Translations under genes and position numbers: made by a program
Source of the DNA: Chinchilla lanigera
Taxonomy: Eukaryota > Chordata > Mammalia > Rodentia > Chinchillidae
Length of the DNA: 64,000 nt
Reading direction: 5' to 3'
NCBI RefSeq assembly: GCF_000276665.1
Contig: NW_004955405.1
Coordinates: 7,548,040-7,612,039, forward strand
Notes under the pieces: generated by a model
What the model saw: only the letters and a program-made list of their open reading frames with translations
What the model was told of the DNA's origin: nothing
Database searches by the model: none
Shown: positions 33,876 to 47,037 of the stretch, in pieces
Layout of the letters: the number at the start of each line of letters is the position of its first letter
Position numbering within the stretch: position 1 is the first letter of the stretch

Positions 33876-35880
33876 TGAGAATCTATTAGCATGGCAGAAA
33901 TTATAACCATTTATAATCTAATCAAACTGATATCCTCTCATCATCATTATATTTTATTAACAATTAGCTTACTTGGTGAAGGATATTACCTAAGGCCAAG
34001 AACACCAAAAGATGAGATGTATTTGGGGATCACAATAAATCACAATGAACTTGGCAAAACACGACAGCTCAGAAACTACACCTATTGCACAGTCTTCTGA
34101 ATTTGGAATAGTCACAACTGTCTTCCATACTTGCCTCATACTGCATAACTGATAATATATACACTGCATGATTAGGATATAAGTATTAAGAACTAACAAC
34201 CAAGTTAGGAAGTTTCAGATCAACAAAGTTCATCTAAATAATTTACAGTGGAAGTAATCCTACAGAGTAAAGGAAAATATTGGTTCCTGAAAAAGGTTCA
34301 GATTCTTATTTTTGCCTAGGATAAAATGAGGGTAGAAGAATGCAGCTAAGCCAAAACAAGTATTTCTTAGTAAGTGTCAGCATTTGAAGGCATGCAGTCC
34401 ATGCCCTTCCCTTCACTAACAGAAGAAAATTATCCAGAGTAGTGTGACTTGGGTAAACATGAAGGAAGTTCTCAGTTTTTTCAAGTAGGTCTTAATGCAG
34501 TTCTCAGATTCAAACATTTTTAAAAGCACAATTTATAATGAGAGTCATATTTTATATCATGAACCAGAATGCACACACAATTTAAGTGTACATTTCCCAA
34601 AATATTACATATCCTATTTATTCTTTTTTGATAAAATCTAGACTTCTATCTGATTTTGTTTTATTACAGTCTATTTCATTTTCAAAAGTGATGCTCAAAA
34701 TCCACTGAATGATTAAACTAATTTCACGTTTTTTTAATTGATATTGACTGTCTGGAGACCACTCCCCTATGCCAACTTGCTCAAGTCCTGTCTCATAAAT
34801 AATCATATCCAAAGATCAGGCAGAGTTCAGAGACACAAACAATCTCTCATTGTGCACTGCTTGAATGGAGAGCTAAGCCAGATAGTTATAAAAGTGCTCA
34901 TGTGAGTAAAAGCTTTTTCTTCTCCAAATTACCCTCACTTCTACCATATTATAATTTGACATTATTAATGATAAGCCTCTTTGCACTATGATGATAAAGT
35001 GGATGTTTCCTATAATCTTTCCTTGCAGCCACTCAACATACCACAGCATTTTTGTCTATTTAATTTCAGCTTCTCAATGACCCACATAAATAGTAAGAGC
35101 ACTACTACCACAAATAAAATCCAGCAGATCTGTCTCTATAGTACCTCTTCTCCTATAGAATTTTCTAGAAAAACTAAAATGTGAATTGACAGCATCAATT
35201 TCTTTACTCAAGAAAATCATCAAATAAAAAGAAAGTTTAATTTTGTTCAGTCAATGTTAATCTAACACATAAAAAAATAGAAAAAAAGAAATGAGTCCAC
35301 TGGGCCAAATGCAATGATACCTCTATGAGTCAGATTCTTTAAACTAACGTTTTTACCCAAAAGGCATGCAGAGTTATTTATTCATCATTAAATTTGAATA
35401 GGCTATGGAGAAGTGTACTTCCTGAATATTTAAATGTATACTGATTTTTAGACCTAAAGTCTCTCCCAGTACTGCCTGTGAGTTTTTGCCCTAGTTCTTC
35501 AAACACCCAGGTATTGCAGGTGAATAAAAGTATCTGCTAATAAGTCTGCTTCATTTCAGGAAAGTTATCAGCAGGCCTGATGGGTAGTGATAGGAACTGG
35601 CCCGCTTTAACTTGGACCCAAGTTCCTACCCTCACTAACACCTTGAGTACTAACCAGTGGTCTCTGAAAAGAAAGTGAAGCAGGTCAGCACTTTTGTGTC
35701 TTTTGGGTCATGTCAAAAGTTAGAAATATTTCTCAATGTTGAAGATTTTTACACATTTGCTTAAGTATAGAAGTAGAATTACATATTTCCATATATATTT
35801 CTGAAAGGCTCGTGGTAAGTAAAGAAAGACTAAAGTATATGTTACAAAGTTTTAGAACATTAAGAAGTAAAAAAAAAAAA
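33876..35880. other. Unassigned AT-rich DNA
   Basis: No gene or clear repeat; A run near 35869-35883 next to the LTR-like block. Confidence 0.5.
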
Positions 35881-35894
35881 AAATCTAATTGCCA

Positions 35895-36234
35895 TGTCCG
35901 CACAGCTCTCGAAGTTCCCAGGGTGGTGGATGGTACGAGGATGGAGAGATAAAGGTAAAAGTCAGAATATAGAAAGCTGAGGTCAGGTGGAGCCCTCTCT
36001 CTGGATGGGAGGAAAGGGACAGCACAACCACTGCAGCCTGTTTATTTATATATTTGGCAAGTTGTTGCCACGTGATACCCCTCTGCCCAGCAACCTGCCT
36101 GCATGGGGCACCACGTGTTCTTCGAGCTGGAGCACCTTGCTCACATGGCTCACCTTGGGTGCTCTTTGTTCTTGGACCAGCCTTGCTCCAGCCCTGCATG
36201 TGTGATTGGTCTCCAGCTTCATCTGGTCCCCACA
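35895..36234 (-). mobile_element. Retroviral LTR-like segment, antisense
   Basis: On the minus strand it starts TGTGGGGACCAG and has a TATATAAATAAA stretch that could serve as TATA box or polyadenylation signal. A pyrimidine-rich U5-like part follows, and it ends TGTGCGGACA. It is GC-richer than its surroundings. Flanking 5-bp duplications were not found. Frames on both strands at 35885-36242 are overlapping and not recognisable proteins. Confidence 0.4.
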
Positions 36235-37030
36235 TCTGTTGAAAAAATGTACCGGTAGATTTTAAGGTTTTAGTACCCAGTGCTTAGTTTGAATGCAGGC
36301 TGTTATGGCATTGATACTGTCTTGAAATCAATGTATAGGAGCTTTTTGAAACTTCTGGTGTCTCCAACTCCATCACTGTCTGTACTGGGGTAGAGGGGTT
36401 GCAAATGCTACCTCCAAGGGGTTTTTCTACGTGGCCCACCCTTTCACCCCACTCAGTAAGGGACATAACTGGGGATGAGAGAGAAATCGGGAGAGGGCAG
36501 CATGCTCATCTCCCCTCCTCGTGCTCCATGTCGCGTCATTCCTTCTTACTCTAGTTCTCCTTTTATAATGAAACTGCTTCTAGAGTGCTGGCCACTGAAG
36601 GCCCAAGCCTGTCCACTCTGAGCTAGGGTTCTTCAAGGAGCATTCCCCAGCCCTCCGGATAACAACTGCTACATGCAGAGTCCCATTTCTGAGCTAATTC
36701 ACACTCCAGTTTTTACATTTTCCAAAACCCAAAACACTAATTCCTTGTGTTAAATTGTTCTGTTTGAATTAATTAATGTAATTGCTTTCTTCACTGTAAG
36801 CTCACTACCAAGAACTTAGGTTTAAAAAATCACCTTTGGCCACGTAGTATGTGAATAGCTCTAGATATATTATTTAACTTTTCTCAACTTTATGTGCACT
36901 AACATAATAGGAATAAAAAATAATATCAGCAATATTAAAAAACTACCCAAATTTTACAACTGTTAGAAATTTTAATAAGATGATACATTTAAAGCATAAT
37001 TGTTGTTATTGGCATGTTTGGGGGTTTTTT
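36235..37030. other. Unassigned DNA, GC-richer first half
   Basis: Sequence at 36240-36640 is GC-richer than average and may continue the retroelement next to it. No gene was recognised. Confidence 0.4.
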
Positions 37031-37040
37031 TGTTTTTGTT

Positions 37041-37196
37041 TTTGTTTTTTACTTTTTGAGACAGAGTCTCACTATGTAGTTCAGACTGGCCTTGAGCTTA
37101 CTTTGTAGCCCAGGCTGGTCTCGAATTCACAATGATCCTCCTGCCTCAGCCTGCTGAGTGCTGGGATTACAGGCATGTGCCACCACGCCCGGTTTG
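37041..37196 (-). mobile_element. B1 SINE, antisense
   Basis: This is a reversed B1: 'ttttgagacagagtctcactatgtag', 'ggctggtctcgaattcac', 'cctgcctcagcctgctgagtgctgggattacaggcatgtgccaccacgcccgg'. The repeated TGTAG..CAGRCTGG..TTG/TCTTC-type text matches the internal duplication typical of rodent B1. Relatively well preserved. A TTTTTG-repeat tail precedes it at 37022-37050. Confidence 0.9.
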
Positions 37197-37639
37197 CATG
37201 TGTCTTAATAGACAGTCCTGTAGTATTTTCTTTTATATCTAATAGATTGATTATACATGCAAAACAGTAAAGTTAACTAATTAATACTTAGTGTGAGGCA
37301 ACAAACAGGTACTTCAGTTCATCTAATGGTGGTTTAATAACTATCATTTTCATTTTGAAATTTTACTTGAGGTTAGTTGCTCTCATTGGTATCTTACACA
37401 TGTAAAGTTCAGGTTAATAGATGCTAAGAATATCCTGTAACAGGTCTGCAGGCTGTGAATGCCAGGGGTGCTGTGAGGGTCAGAGCCAAACCTAGTGTGA
37501 GTTGGAGTGAGCAGGTTTCAGGTATAGCATATGGACTGTATTTATTTTTCAAGGAAGACAATATATTAAAATTGTATTTACCACATAATTTATCTTTCAA
37601 AAGCCATTTTTAATAACTAGAGATTTAAAGGAAGTTACG

Positions 37640-38880
37640 AAAATATTACAGAGAGATCTGGTATATCCATTTTCCAATTTATCTCAACAGATATGGTTTA
37701 CATAACTATAGCACAATGTCAAAACCAGGAAATTCACATTGGTATAAGTAGATATATAGTTTCATGCCCCTTTATCACATTAGTGTAACCAATACCAAAA
37801 TCAACTGTTAAATAACCTCAAAGTTCCTTATTTCCCTTAAGCTCCTTTCCCCATCTTGATTCACATTAGATGAGTCTTAAATATTTCTGCTAGGTGTAGA
37901 AAATCACACCAAACAAATGTAATTTTGCTTCAACCATGAAACACAATTTAAAATCTTCTGAAAAGCAGCGTTTATGTATTGCCCTTGCACTTACTTTGTT
38001 TTCTTCATGTTCAAGGATTTTTTTCTCTTTATCCTGCTCATTTGGATTCAAAAACTTCTTTTAGCTATTCTTCTAAAAGAAATTTGTCAATGACGAATTT
38101 TCAGTTTCCTTTCACTTGAGAATTTCCTGACCTTCCTTTCATTCATGAAGGATTTTTCACTGAAAGTTACTTCACTTGAATTGTTTTTCTCCTGTACAGA
38201 AGATGTTTCACTCTTTTGTTTATTTAAGACTGTTTCTTTGTCTTTATTTGAGAAGCATAATTATGATTTGTACTAGCATGGCTTCTCCCAAAGGGGGGTT
38301 ATGCTATTCAGTGTTCACCCAACTTCTAAACTCTGTAGGTGCATGTCTTTCAACAAGTTCATGGGGGTTTTGGCCATTACTTCTTTGTATAATTGTTTAG
38401 CCCTACCATTTTCTTTTCTCTTTTTGGAAATCTAATGACAGAAGTCCAGTCTTTTCTTGTAGTTTCATAGATTCCTGAAGCAATTTTCATTTGGTTTTTC
38501 AGTCCTGTCTCTCCCTCTTGTTTATAATGGGTACTTTTTATTTTATCTTCACCTTTTCTGACTTTTTTCCTGTATATCCTTTTCATTATCCTGTTGAACT
38601 AATTTATTGAGGGCTTTTTGTTCAGGGTTGTTGCAATTATTTTTTTCCTGCAATTTCTGCATTTTTGTTTTTTATATCTTGGCTGGGACTTTCTGTATTT
38701 AATTTGTCTGAATCACGATTAAGTTTATATTTGCTCTTTAAAACTTTTCTATAAATGGCTGCTCTAAAATTTTCACCAGATAATTTTGGCAGTTATTTTT
38801 TAATTCTTGTTGGTATTTTCTTGGGAGTTTCTGAGTTTGTATAGCAAATCAGTCTTGACTGTACCCTGGATGTTTGAGTG
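37640..38880. repeat. Old L1M-type LINE block
   Basis: The phrase 'cataactatagcacaatgtcaaaaccaggaaattcacattgg' resembles an ancient L1M lineage. So do 'ttcctttcattcatgaaggatttttcactg', 'gcatgtctttcaacaagttcatgggggttttggccattacttctttg' and 'ggaaatctaatgacagaag'. The segment is heavily mutated. Frames at 38176-38400 and 38377-38586 lie in it. Confidence 0.6.
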
Positions 38881-41685
38881 TATCCCCAGGTTAGGATCCC
38901 TGGACATAGCCGTGTACTATGTGGTTAGTCTGGATAATTAAGCCTCCTGTTCTAACAGGCTTTCTCTTATATTATGCCATCCAGGGTAGGAAACTAGGCA
39001 CCAAATTCTAGGCTCCCCACTGACTTACACTGACACCACAGCGACCAGAGGCTCATTTTCACCAGGATAGAAGGCCCAACTTCCTAGGCAGTGTTCTCTG
39101 ATGGAATCCTGACTGAGACTGGGAGTGTGTGGGGGTTCTCTTTATGGACAGCATTGCCCCAACTTTGTATTCCCCACTCCACTTTTGCTAACAAAGGCAG
39201 ATTGAGTGTGGCTTTTCATCACAGGATTTGATTTAGAGAAGAGGGTTATTGTCCAGAACCTTTCTCTCTTGCAATGTGACTATTTTCATGGTCTTTTGAC
39301 TAAAATGAAAAGAGATTTACTTTATAAAATTTTTTAATATTTCGTTTTCTCCAACTTTCTTATCTCTTCAGTGTCCTTTTCTGGATATATGAGCCAAAAC
39401 AAAACAGCCCACTGTGAATGTTCACCGCATCCCTGCTTGGGCCAGGCCACACTCGGTGTGTCCTGCTCTGCACCCTTCAGCTCCCTTACATTTGCCTTGT
39501 ACATGATCTTCAGGATTTTTAGCTTTACTTCTCAGAAATAATCAGGCAGAGTGAAACTATTTCATCTTTGCTCAGGATCAGAAGTCCCAAGTGCAATTAA
39601 CTTTGAGAGAACAACGCATGTGCAATAAATACTGTTTTATCAGCATTTTTAAAACATTATTTCAATATACAACAAATTGGTGGTTATAATTTTGATAATA
39701 AAAGTTTTTAATCCTGAGAAAAGCCAACATTTCAGGTTTCAAGCTTCTACTCAAAGCCAGTGGCCTTGCTTCTCTGATCATCACAGCAACATCAGAGCCC
39801 AGAGCTCCGGACAAGTTCTGAGCATGTTTACCCCTGTTAGTGGCCATTAGGGTGATGAAGCAGCACCCAGGGGCTTTCTTCTGCAGTCCCTAAGGTAGAG
39901 AGCTACTTTCAGACGTCATATGCATTATACATAGCTGTTAATAAAAGCATAATGTGAGTGTTGTTCAATCAAAGGCTAAAAGAAGAACATTAGAAAATAC
40001 AGTTTTTAAAGACTTTGTTCTAATTAATATATCTCTGCTCCATAGATTTTTATTATTGTTCCTTATACTCATGATTCAAAGGACAGTTCTTCATTAGACA
40101 AATATGTTGTAACATGAAATGTCCAGGAGCTAACATTACTTTTCCTTGCATATTCATTTATTCATTAAATATTAAGTGGCAAACTATATGTGAAACATTG
40201 GAAATACAGTGTTAATAAAACACTTAATTTGCCCTTTAAGCTTTTTAACTTTGAAACTCCATATAAAGAAAGAAGGAAAATATTTACAAAAGCACTTCAG
40301 CAAGTATATCCAAGAGAATAAATATAAGAAAACCAAGCCAAGTAATCTATAATCTCGATTTGACATTTCATCAAGACTTTTTCTAAAATCATTTGTTCTT
40401 TTATTACCCCCAGCTCATCCTCTCTTTCAAACTTCTACTTATATGCCAAACATCAAATGCAAAGGTAAGTCTTCACAGAAGATAAATTCTCAGAGGAGTA
40501 ATTGATTAGAAACTTGCTCACAGAACTCTGATTATTATTTCATATTTCAAAACTATCTAGTTAAAACTGTTTTTAAAAACTACCCGCATTTTATATTAAA
40601 TAGCTTATTTCCCAGACTAGTTGAGGATTTCAGGCTTAGTTTATGAACTATTATCAAATTAGAAGGTACAATGCTTGGGTCATCTTTGACTCACCCTGGA
40701 CAGAACCAGAAATTATAGGCAATGGCACACAAGAATTTCCATGCCTGTGGGCATCTTCTCTGGGCCTTCGTGCTGCCACCACTGTGATCCAGTGAGGTGA
40801 CAGACAGGTGCTTTATGTGGGAAATACCACCCAATGCCAGCTTTATCCAGTCCCACTGAGGTAGCTTTAAACTAGGTCCTCAGCCTTCTGTGTATTGTCT
40901 TTCAGTTCTCCAAATGGGTTTGTGGTGAATATTAAACAGAGTAAAACATATAAAATCACTCATTCTCTTCCCTACCACTGTTGCCATTCATGTCTCTGCC
41001 ATGCTGTGCTGGGAGCAGCAGACAGAGGACATCCTCAGGGAGGACCGGGGTCATGGGCTCTATGACAAGTCATCTTCACAAGTGAGATTATAGTAATAAT
41101 ACTTGTAGGAGAAAAGCAGAAGATAATATTTTAGTCACTTTTGGAGTCACATGAGCGAATATATGTAAATGAACAGGATCTGGCATGAGGTTCTAGTGCG
41201 GTAAGATTGTTAAGTTGGAGCCTGTTGGTGAGGTTGTAAATATAGAGCCCAATGAAGGAGTTAAGAGAGCAACCTTACCAGAAAGATGCATAGACCTAGA
41301 ATATAGTTAGGCAGTTAAGCTCCAGGATATTGCTATCCCACATTTACTCTAAATCTTAAATTATAATCTGTCTTTATTCACTTCAAATGAGCTGTTGAAA
41401 GTTTTTGTGATTTGAAGATCTATCTCCTCCCAATGTAAAACAAAATGTTTTACAAAGCACATTCAAAAGTTAGGACTCCTTCATTTTGCAAAAATAATAC
41501 TTCTATTTAACCATTCTTTTTCTCTAATACAAATTCAACTTATTTTTATTTACTCCAGCTAGAACAAACATGTGTCTAAACACCAATGACTATATCATTT
41601 TTGGGTATTATAGTCTTATTTAATTTTTATATTTGTCAGTACTTGTTTGCAGTATGTAATGGCCACATTCACCAAGGGGAGTTGA
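38881..41685. other. Unassigned AT-rich DNA
   Basis: No gene or confident repeat. A GC-richer patch at 39420-39490 shows no family. Confidence 0.5.
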
Positions 41686-41689
41686 CACA

Positions 41690-41910
41690 GACATACACCA
41701 CATTGTAATTATTTTTTGGTCTCCTTTCCCTCCTTCCACTCTTGGTTCCCCATGCCATTTGCAAAAAATCTAACTTCCTGTTTTCTATTATCTATCTATT
41801 ACTTAGCTCTTTACTTACACTTTGGGTTTCTCATATAAGAAAAATCATGTGATATTTAAGATTGTGTTTCTGATTTATTTCCTCTAACATTGTCTCAAGG
41901 TACTATATTC
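41690..41910 (-). repeat. Probable L1 3' UTR fragment, antisense
   Basis: The text 'ctcctttccctccttccactc', then 'tgtgtttctgatttatttcctctaacattg', is the reverse of an L1 tail (compare 27400-27440). It is short and diverged. Confidence 0.5.
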
Positions 41911-42011
41911 TCATAAACTTTTATTTTGGTGTCAAAATGTATTTCATAAGTGTATTCTAGAAACAGTTGGCATGAAATTTGTTAAAAGCATTCAATATAT
42001 TAAATAAATCT

Positions 42012-42150
42012 ATAAAATAATAATAATAGGAAGAAATAATAATAATTATTCTTAATAATTAATAATAATTATTAATAATAATAATTAATTCTTAATAATA
42101 AATAATAATAATTCTATTATTATTATTTAATAATAATAATAATAGGAAGA
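42012..42150. repeat. (AAT)n-type AT repeat
   Basis: Tandem AATAATAATTATT/TTCTTAATAATA units form an imperfect trinucleotide repeat. The two strands could pair because AAT and ATT blocks alternate. Confidence 0.9.
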
Positions 42151-44160
42151 AATTTTTCACCAATTGTCTGATACTTAATTTCTGGCAATTAGTAGGACAA
42201 AACTGAGTCAAATGTACCATTTTAAATACTCTAAGATGTCCTAATTTTTGGTACATGATAACAATCTCCCTAGAGTTAAGCATTTTATATGTGTGACAAT
42301 ATTTGGAAATCTAAGAGAAACACGAACTTCAGAGACCATATTACAAGTCTCAGTGTCTTTAAATGGTAGGATGCTACCTGATGGATTACAGTTGCAAACA
42401 GTGCTTGCTACAGTCAGATGTCTCAGGGTCAAGTGAAATAAGCAATCAATCACATTGTGTTCAAATGGGTTATGCAGATTTAAGTGATATTAATAAGGAA
42501 AGGTAGACATTACTTTCAAATCACTCCTCTACTCTGCTCCCAACCACCTTCAGTCTGTCTGTTCTGCACCCACTTGCTTGCTGTTGGATGTTCTTTGGGC
42601 CAGAAAGCCCTTTTACTTTTTCCAAGGCTCACGTTTCACTTGATGCTTCTCAATAAATGCACTTCATTGCCTGAGCAGGCCAAATTTGCCACATGAAACT
42701 TACTCTATATTCAAATACTTTCACAAACAAAGTTATAAAGATGATTTATTTCAGAATCTTGACATTTTTGACCAAAGCCAGGAAGCTAAGGATGGACAGT
42801 ACTGCAATGTTGAAGAGCAACTAGTAATTAGGATCATTTTAACTGGAAGAAAATCACAGTCAGAGTTTCTTATTTCTCTAAAACTGTTCCTCCATTAAAC
42901 GGGAGGCTGACATTGGCTAGTAATGTCATTAAAAGAAACTTAATATAACTGCAAATAGAAAAGATCTTGCCAGAGAGAAAATGGCATGAAGAGCTCTGTG
43001 ACTCTAGTTAGCAATAAAAGACTAGCAGTTTGAACTTTAAATCAAATTTACAATAATATTGCAATGTAGGGTCTTGTTCTCAAATACATTCCACATCTTT
43101 TCATATGCATAGTTGGTCATTGTGAATAACAAAGCCAACACTTCAGGCCTTGGTGGAAAAGGCATTTTTAAAACTATTTATATTTTAAATATCAAGTATC
43201 ACCAAATAATTTAAAATATGTGTATTTCTTTGCACTTAATGAACCTCATTATATCTTCCAAACACACTAGTTACCAGCAGACACAATAGTAAAAGTTCCA
43301 TCCCCTAAGCCACGAACTGAGCTATTGTCATGGACAGTATATTTTATGAATTGATTTAAAGCAATCCCTTAGGCTCTGACTAAGTAGTTACAGTAGAAAG
43401 TGAAGCTGTCCTATGTGTCAGTTAGTCTTACTCTAGTGAATATATACCATGAGAAAGAAAATCACACAGCATCTTAGAATCTAAGTTTGAAATCAATTCA
43501 TGTTGAGAACAAAAATGTCCCCTTTATAAATATTTATAGGAAAGGATTTCAGATTATATGTTCAGCATAGAATGGTGCATATTACTCCTATTAATGTTTC
43601 ATAAACATTTGCACAAAAAACAATATGCTTTACTCTCCTTCTAAGTATTAAGTAGAGTTATTGCAGCATCTGCCTCCGATGGCTGAGTGCACAAGCTCTT
43701 CGTGCCTTGTCGTAAATTCCACGATGCATTAAGATGTCATTAAATGTACCTTCTGTGGTTGTCTCCTAATTTATATTCCTTGTAAATCATCGGTAAAAAT
43801 CAAGGGAACTGGGGAATAATTCCTATGCTCTCCCGTCTGCTGCAAGTTGAGTGTCATTCATATTCTTCTTCATTCCGACCTCCAGCCACCTCAAATGCCT
43901 CCTGTCTAAGACTACATCACAGAACATTTGAAAATATAGTTATAGACACACCGACTAATAGTGTTTTAATGATGACTGCTATAGTTTAGAAACAAACTTA
44001 GAAAATAGGTTAGCACATTGTACAGGTGGTTAGAATTACCATCGCTATTGTGAACGAAGGCTGCCTTTCCAACACAGAGAGAAATTGGGAGAAACTGGGG
44101 GATTAACAGTGACTTCTCTCGCAGTTCTGTTGTTAAGGCCCCCACCATATGGTTCCTGAA
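42151..44160. other. Unassigned DNA
   Basis: No gene. The part at 43640-43930 is repeat-free with several CpGs and could be conserved. Short frames here have no family. Confidence 0.45.
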
Positions 44161-44164
44161 ACTG

Positions 44165-44390
44165 CAGAATCTCAGCAGTAGTCAGGGCTTAATGCTCACC
44201 TACTCCAACTTCCCCCAGTGCAGGGATCCCCTAGATCAGCATCCATCTGTTGTCTGAACACTTCAGTAACTGGGAGCCCACAATTTTATAAGAATGACGA
44301 TCCAATTTGTCATTTGGATTAACTTGCTTTCCAGCTCTTGAAAGAGAAACCTCATTTAATTTGTAATCCCTCGGCACCTCCTGTTTCACT
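44165..44390 (+). repeat. CR1/L3-like ancient relic
   Basis: The text 'ctcacctactccaacttcccccagtgcagggatcccct', then 'ctgaacacttcagtaactgggagcccaca' and 'gtcatttggattaacttgctt', resembles the 3' portion of CR1/L3-class LINEs or a derived SINE. These are among the oldest repeats in mammalian genomes. Confidence 0.45.
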
Positions 44391-44640
44391 CTCACAGCAA
44401 TGGTGATTTTTCTTTGGTCTCAGAGGCCTGTAGCTTTCTCCCGACTAGCGCGGCTTTGCTGAGGGACAGTATTGCAACCATATTCCTCCGCTTTCTACTA
44501 ACTGAGGTGTTCAGCTCAGAAGCGTCTAGCAACACAGCATAAGGCTGCTTGGCTGAACCGCAATTGTAAGGCTGCTGTTGCTGCTGCTGGAAGACTGACT
44601 AGGAAGAGCACTTTTGCGTTTTTAGTAAACTACACTTAGA
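44391..44640. other. CpG-containing unique segment with CTG run
   Basis: Unlike most of the window this stretch keeps several CpGs (CCCGACTAGCGCGGC near 44440, AAGCGTC near 44521, AACCGC near 44558). It also has a short GCTGCTGTTGCTGCTGCTGG run at 44571-44590. No open frame or splice structure supports an exon. It may be an enhancer or promoter-like element. Confidence 0.3.
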
Positions 44641-46858
44641 ACATTTCCTTAGGGAAAGATCAGAATTTTAATCTTAACCGTGTTTTTATGAAGTTTGGGT
44701 AAGATTAATATCCCACAGAAATTTAACATGAAAGATTCTTTTGAGCAATTCATGGAAAATGGATAAATACATATGGAATTCATATCCGAGACCCAGGAAA
44801 TAGGATGATGAGGAATATGAAAGGGAGCATAAAGCCATTACTGAAGAATACATGAATTCGAAATGAACTGTAATTTTGCCAGATTAAATCAATTTGTTTC
44901 ATTTTGAATTATTTCTTCCAGTAGAGGTTATCTAATAAATAGAGTAATCTTTTACTTCTGGGTCGATATTTTCCCTAAGTGTGACTTACCGGTATAATGA
45001 CTGTAGCTCCTAAAATAACAGAGGTCACTTTTATAGGCTCATCCCGGAAGTGTAACCTCTGAAGCATGCCCCAGACAGGGAGACCTGGTCTTCAAGAGTT
45101 GGGCAAAGTTAGAAATCCTGCAGCATCCAGAAGAGAATGCAGCCTTTTGTTTTCACTCTTTCTTTTGCTCAAATTCAGTGCTTGCAACTGATCGTACATC
45201 AGGCTTTTGCAACAGTCAGCTGTTGAATGGGGCATGGTGAGAAATGTGAATTCTCTGCAAAATCTAAACCTTGTTCACATGCTATTTCCTTTCACTTTTG
45301 TCCGCTAGGAAAACAGTATAGCTAGATTCCTGAAGAATCTAGGGAAAAAAAGATAAGCCAGGAGGGCCGAGAATAGTCCTCTTAAAAAGAATTAACATAC
45401 TGTGCAGGACTATAGTATATCATTTTTGAACATGTTTTGCTTTTGAGGCACTAGAGGCAATGCAAAAAAGCAGGTATCAGGAGAACAGTGTAGGCAGTGG
45501 AATCAAATCCAAGCGTGCAAGCTTCTCTGACATTTTTCTCCTCTTCCATCTGTGAAGTTTCTGTGGGCACACTGGCTCTAGGAAACCAATTTTAAATGTC
45601 ACTCTCACCAGAGCACAATCATATTTTCTATCAAGTACAAAATCAGATTCATTCTCAATAATAACACATATACAAGATTAAACCTGTGTTAAATCAGCTT
45701 TTCAGATGGAATTAAGATCCTGTTAATGTCAGAGAAAATAAGCATGTACTTCCCACATGCTCTGACTTAGATACTAAATTTCCCTTGCCCCCTAATCAGT
45801 GATAATTATTTGGAAGGCTCTGAAATGAGCTTACACATCCATTACAACGCTAGAAAGCTGATATGGAAAAAGTTTACATAAAGAACAATCTTTTCTCCCC
45901 TTATTACAAAATGTTACAGTTTCATGCATGAAGGATTTCACAAACAAGATATTTGCAGGTATTATGAGGCCTTTGATCCAACACCAGATTTACATAAATT
46001 TAAAGACAGAAGATATCTTTGAAATAATTCATCTTCTCCCTAATCATACCTTCATCTCATCCCCAGGTGACTGGGCAATTTGTGATAGAAATGGAAAGGC
46101 AAGTTTTGGCTCGCAAGTTCTATTCATGGTTGTTCATTTAGACAGCATGTTGAAAAGTAAAGCAGCTTTATATTTTCCTTTTTGTAACTTCAATCATGTG
46201 GGTCCTGGGTACAAGAAATTATATTTCAGCATGATAATGATATACAACATGTGATCTAAAAATATAGTGAATGTTTAAGTTAAAACTTATAACAGTAAAG
46301 AAATATTTCCAAGAACAATAGGAGAAGTGTATTTGAAGGAAGGAAGAGTATTTTGAAGAGTTAATAGTAATATGTCCTTTACCATAATATTTTTTTGCTG
46401 TCTCTGTATTATGTATTTTATTCAATAATTATATCCTTTTATTTTGGTTTAAGAAGGTTGATAGAAAAAATTGAACTCTGTACAAACCTAGAAAATGACT
46501 ATGACTGAAGTTTTTAAGGTAATTTTTCAAAGTCTAATTTCAGGAAATACAGTAATCAGCACATCCTAGGCACCTGGTTTTATTTAGGCTTTCTTCCTCT
46601 TTATTTCTCTTTCCCTATCAAGCTCTTTCTACTGCCCTATTGTCTTTCTTTCTTGCTAGGTAGTTAGCTTCTTCTCTCTAGCAGTTTGGCCAAGAAGCTA
46701 AGGATTTTGAAGACAAACAACCAAATTCCTGAATCTTTTTTCTTCTTCTTCCTCTCCTCATCCTCCTCTGTCTCACTTTTGATTGAGGGGGAGAGCAATC
46801 TGACGTCTTCTTCCTTGTCATGAATTACAATGAAATTCTACATAGTTCAAAATCTGTC

Positions 46859-46860
<2 letters not shown>
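44641..46860. other. Unassigned DNA
   Basis: No recognisable gene or repeat; the 108-codon frame 45928-46254 has no family resemblance. Short CT-rich stretch at 46735-46770. Confidence 0.5.

Positions 46861-46892
<32 letters not shown>
46861..46892. repeat. (AC)n microsatellite
   Basis: A 32-base run of AC units that directly abuts the left copy of the direct duplication. Confidence 0.95.
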
Positions 46893-46897
<5 letters not shown>

Positions 46898-47037
46898 AAA
46901 TCAAATCACTTCACTACCTCTGTAGACATTCCTGTTGTGTCCACCCACATGTTAGTCTCTGATTTACTCAGGACTTTTGCTTGGTTACTTAAGCGAGACT
47001 CCATCACCAAGAAAACATTACACATCATCACTTTACA
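46893..47037 (+). repeat. Direct duplication, copy A
   Basis: About 145 bp that recurs at 48767-48910 in the same orientation with roughly seven differences. It begins AAAATAAATCAAATCA and includes GTTACTTAAGCGAGACTCCA. It matches no repeat family I know. The short frame in both copies ends differently and is not evidence of coding. Confidence 0.8.

Noticed and set aside
35885..36242. GC-richer block with overlapping frames as a possible exon
   Set aside because: It has LTR-like ends and signals, and the frames on both strands lack family resemblance or splice sites. It is kept only as an LTR candidate.
42012..42150. AAT/ATT repeat as a possible CRISPR-like or regulatory array
   Set aside because: The units are 3 bases with no spacers; it is a simple microsatellite.
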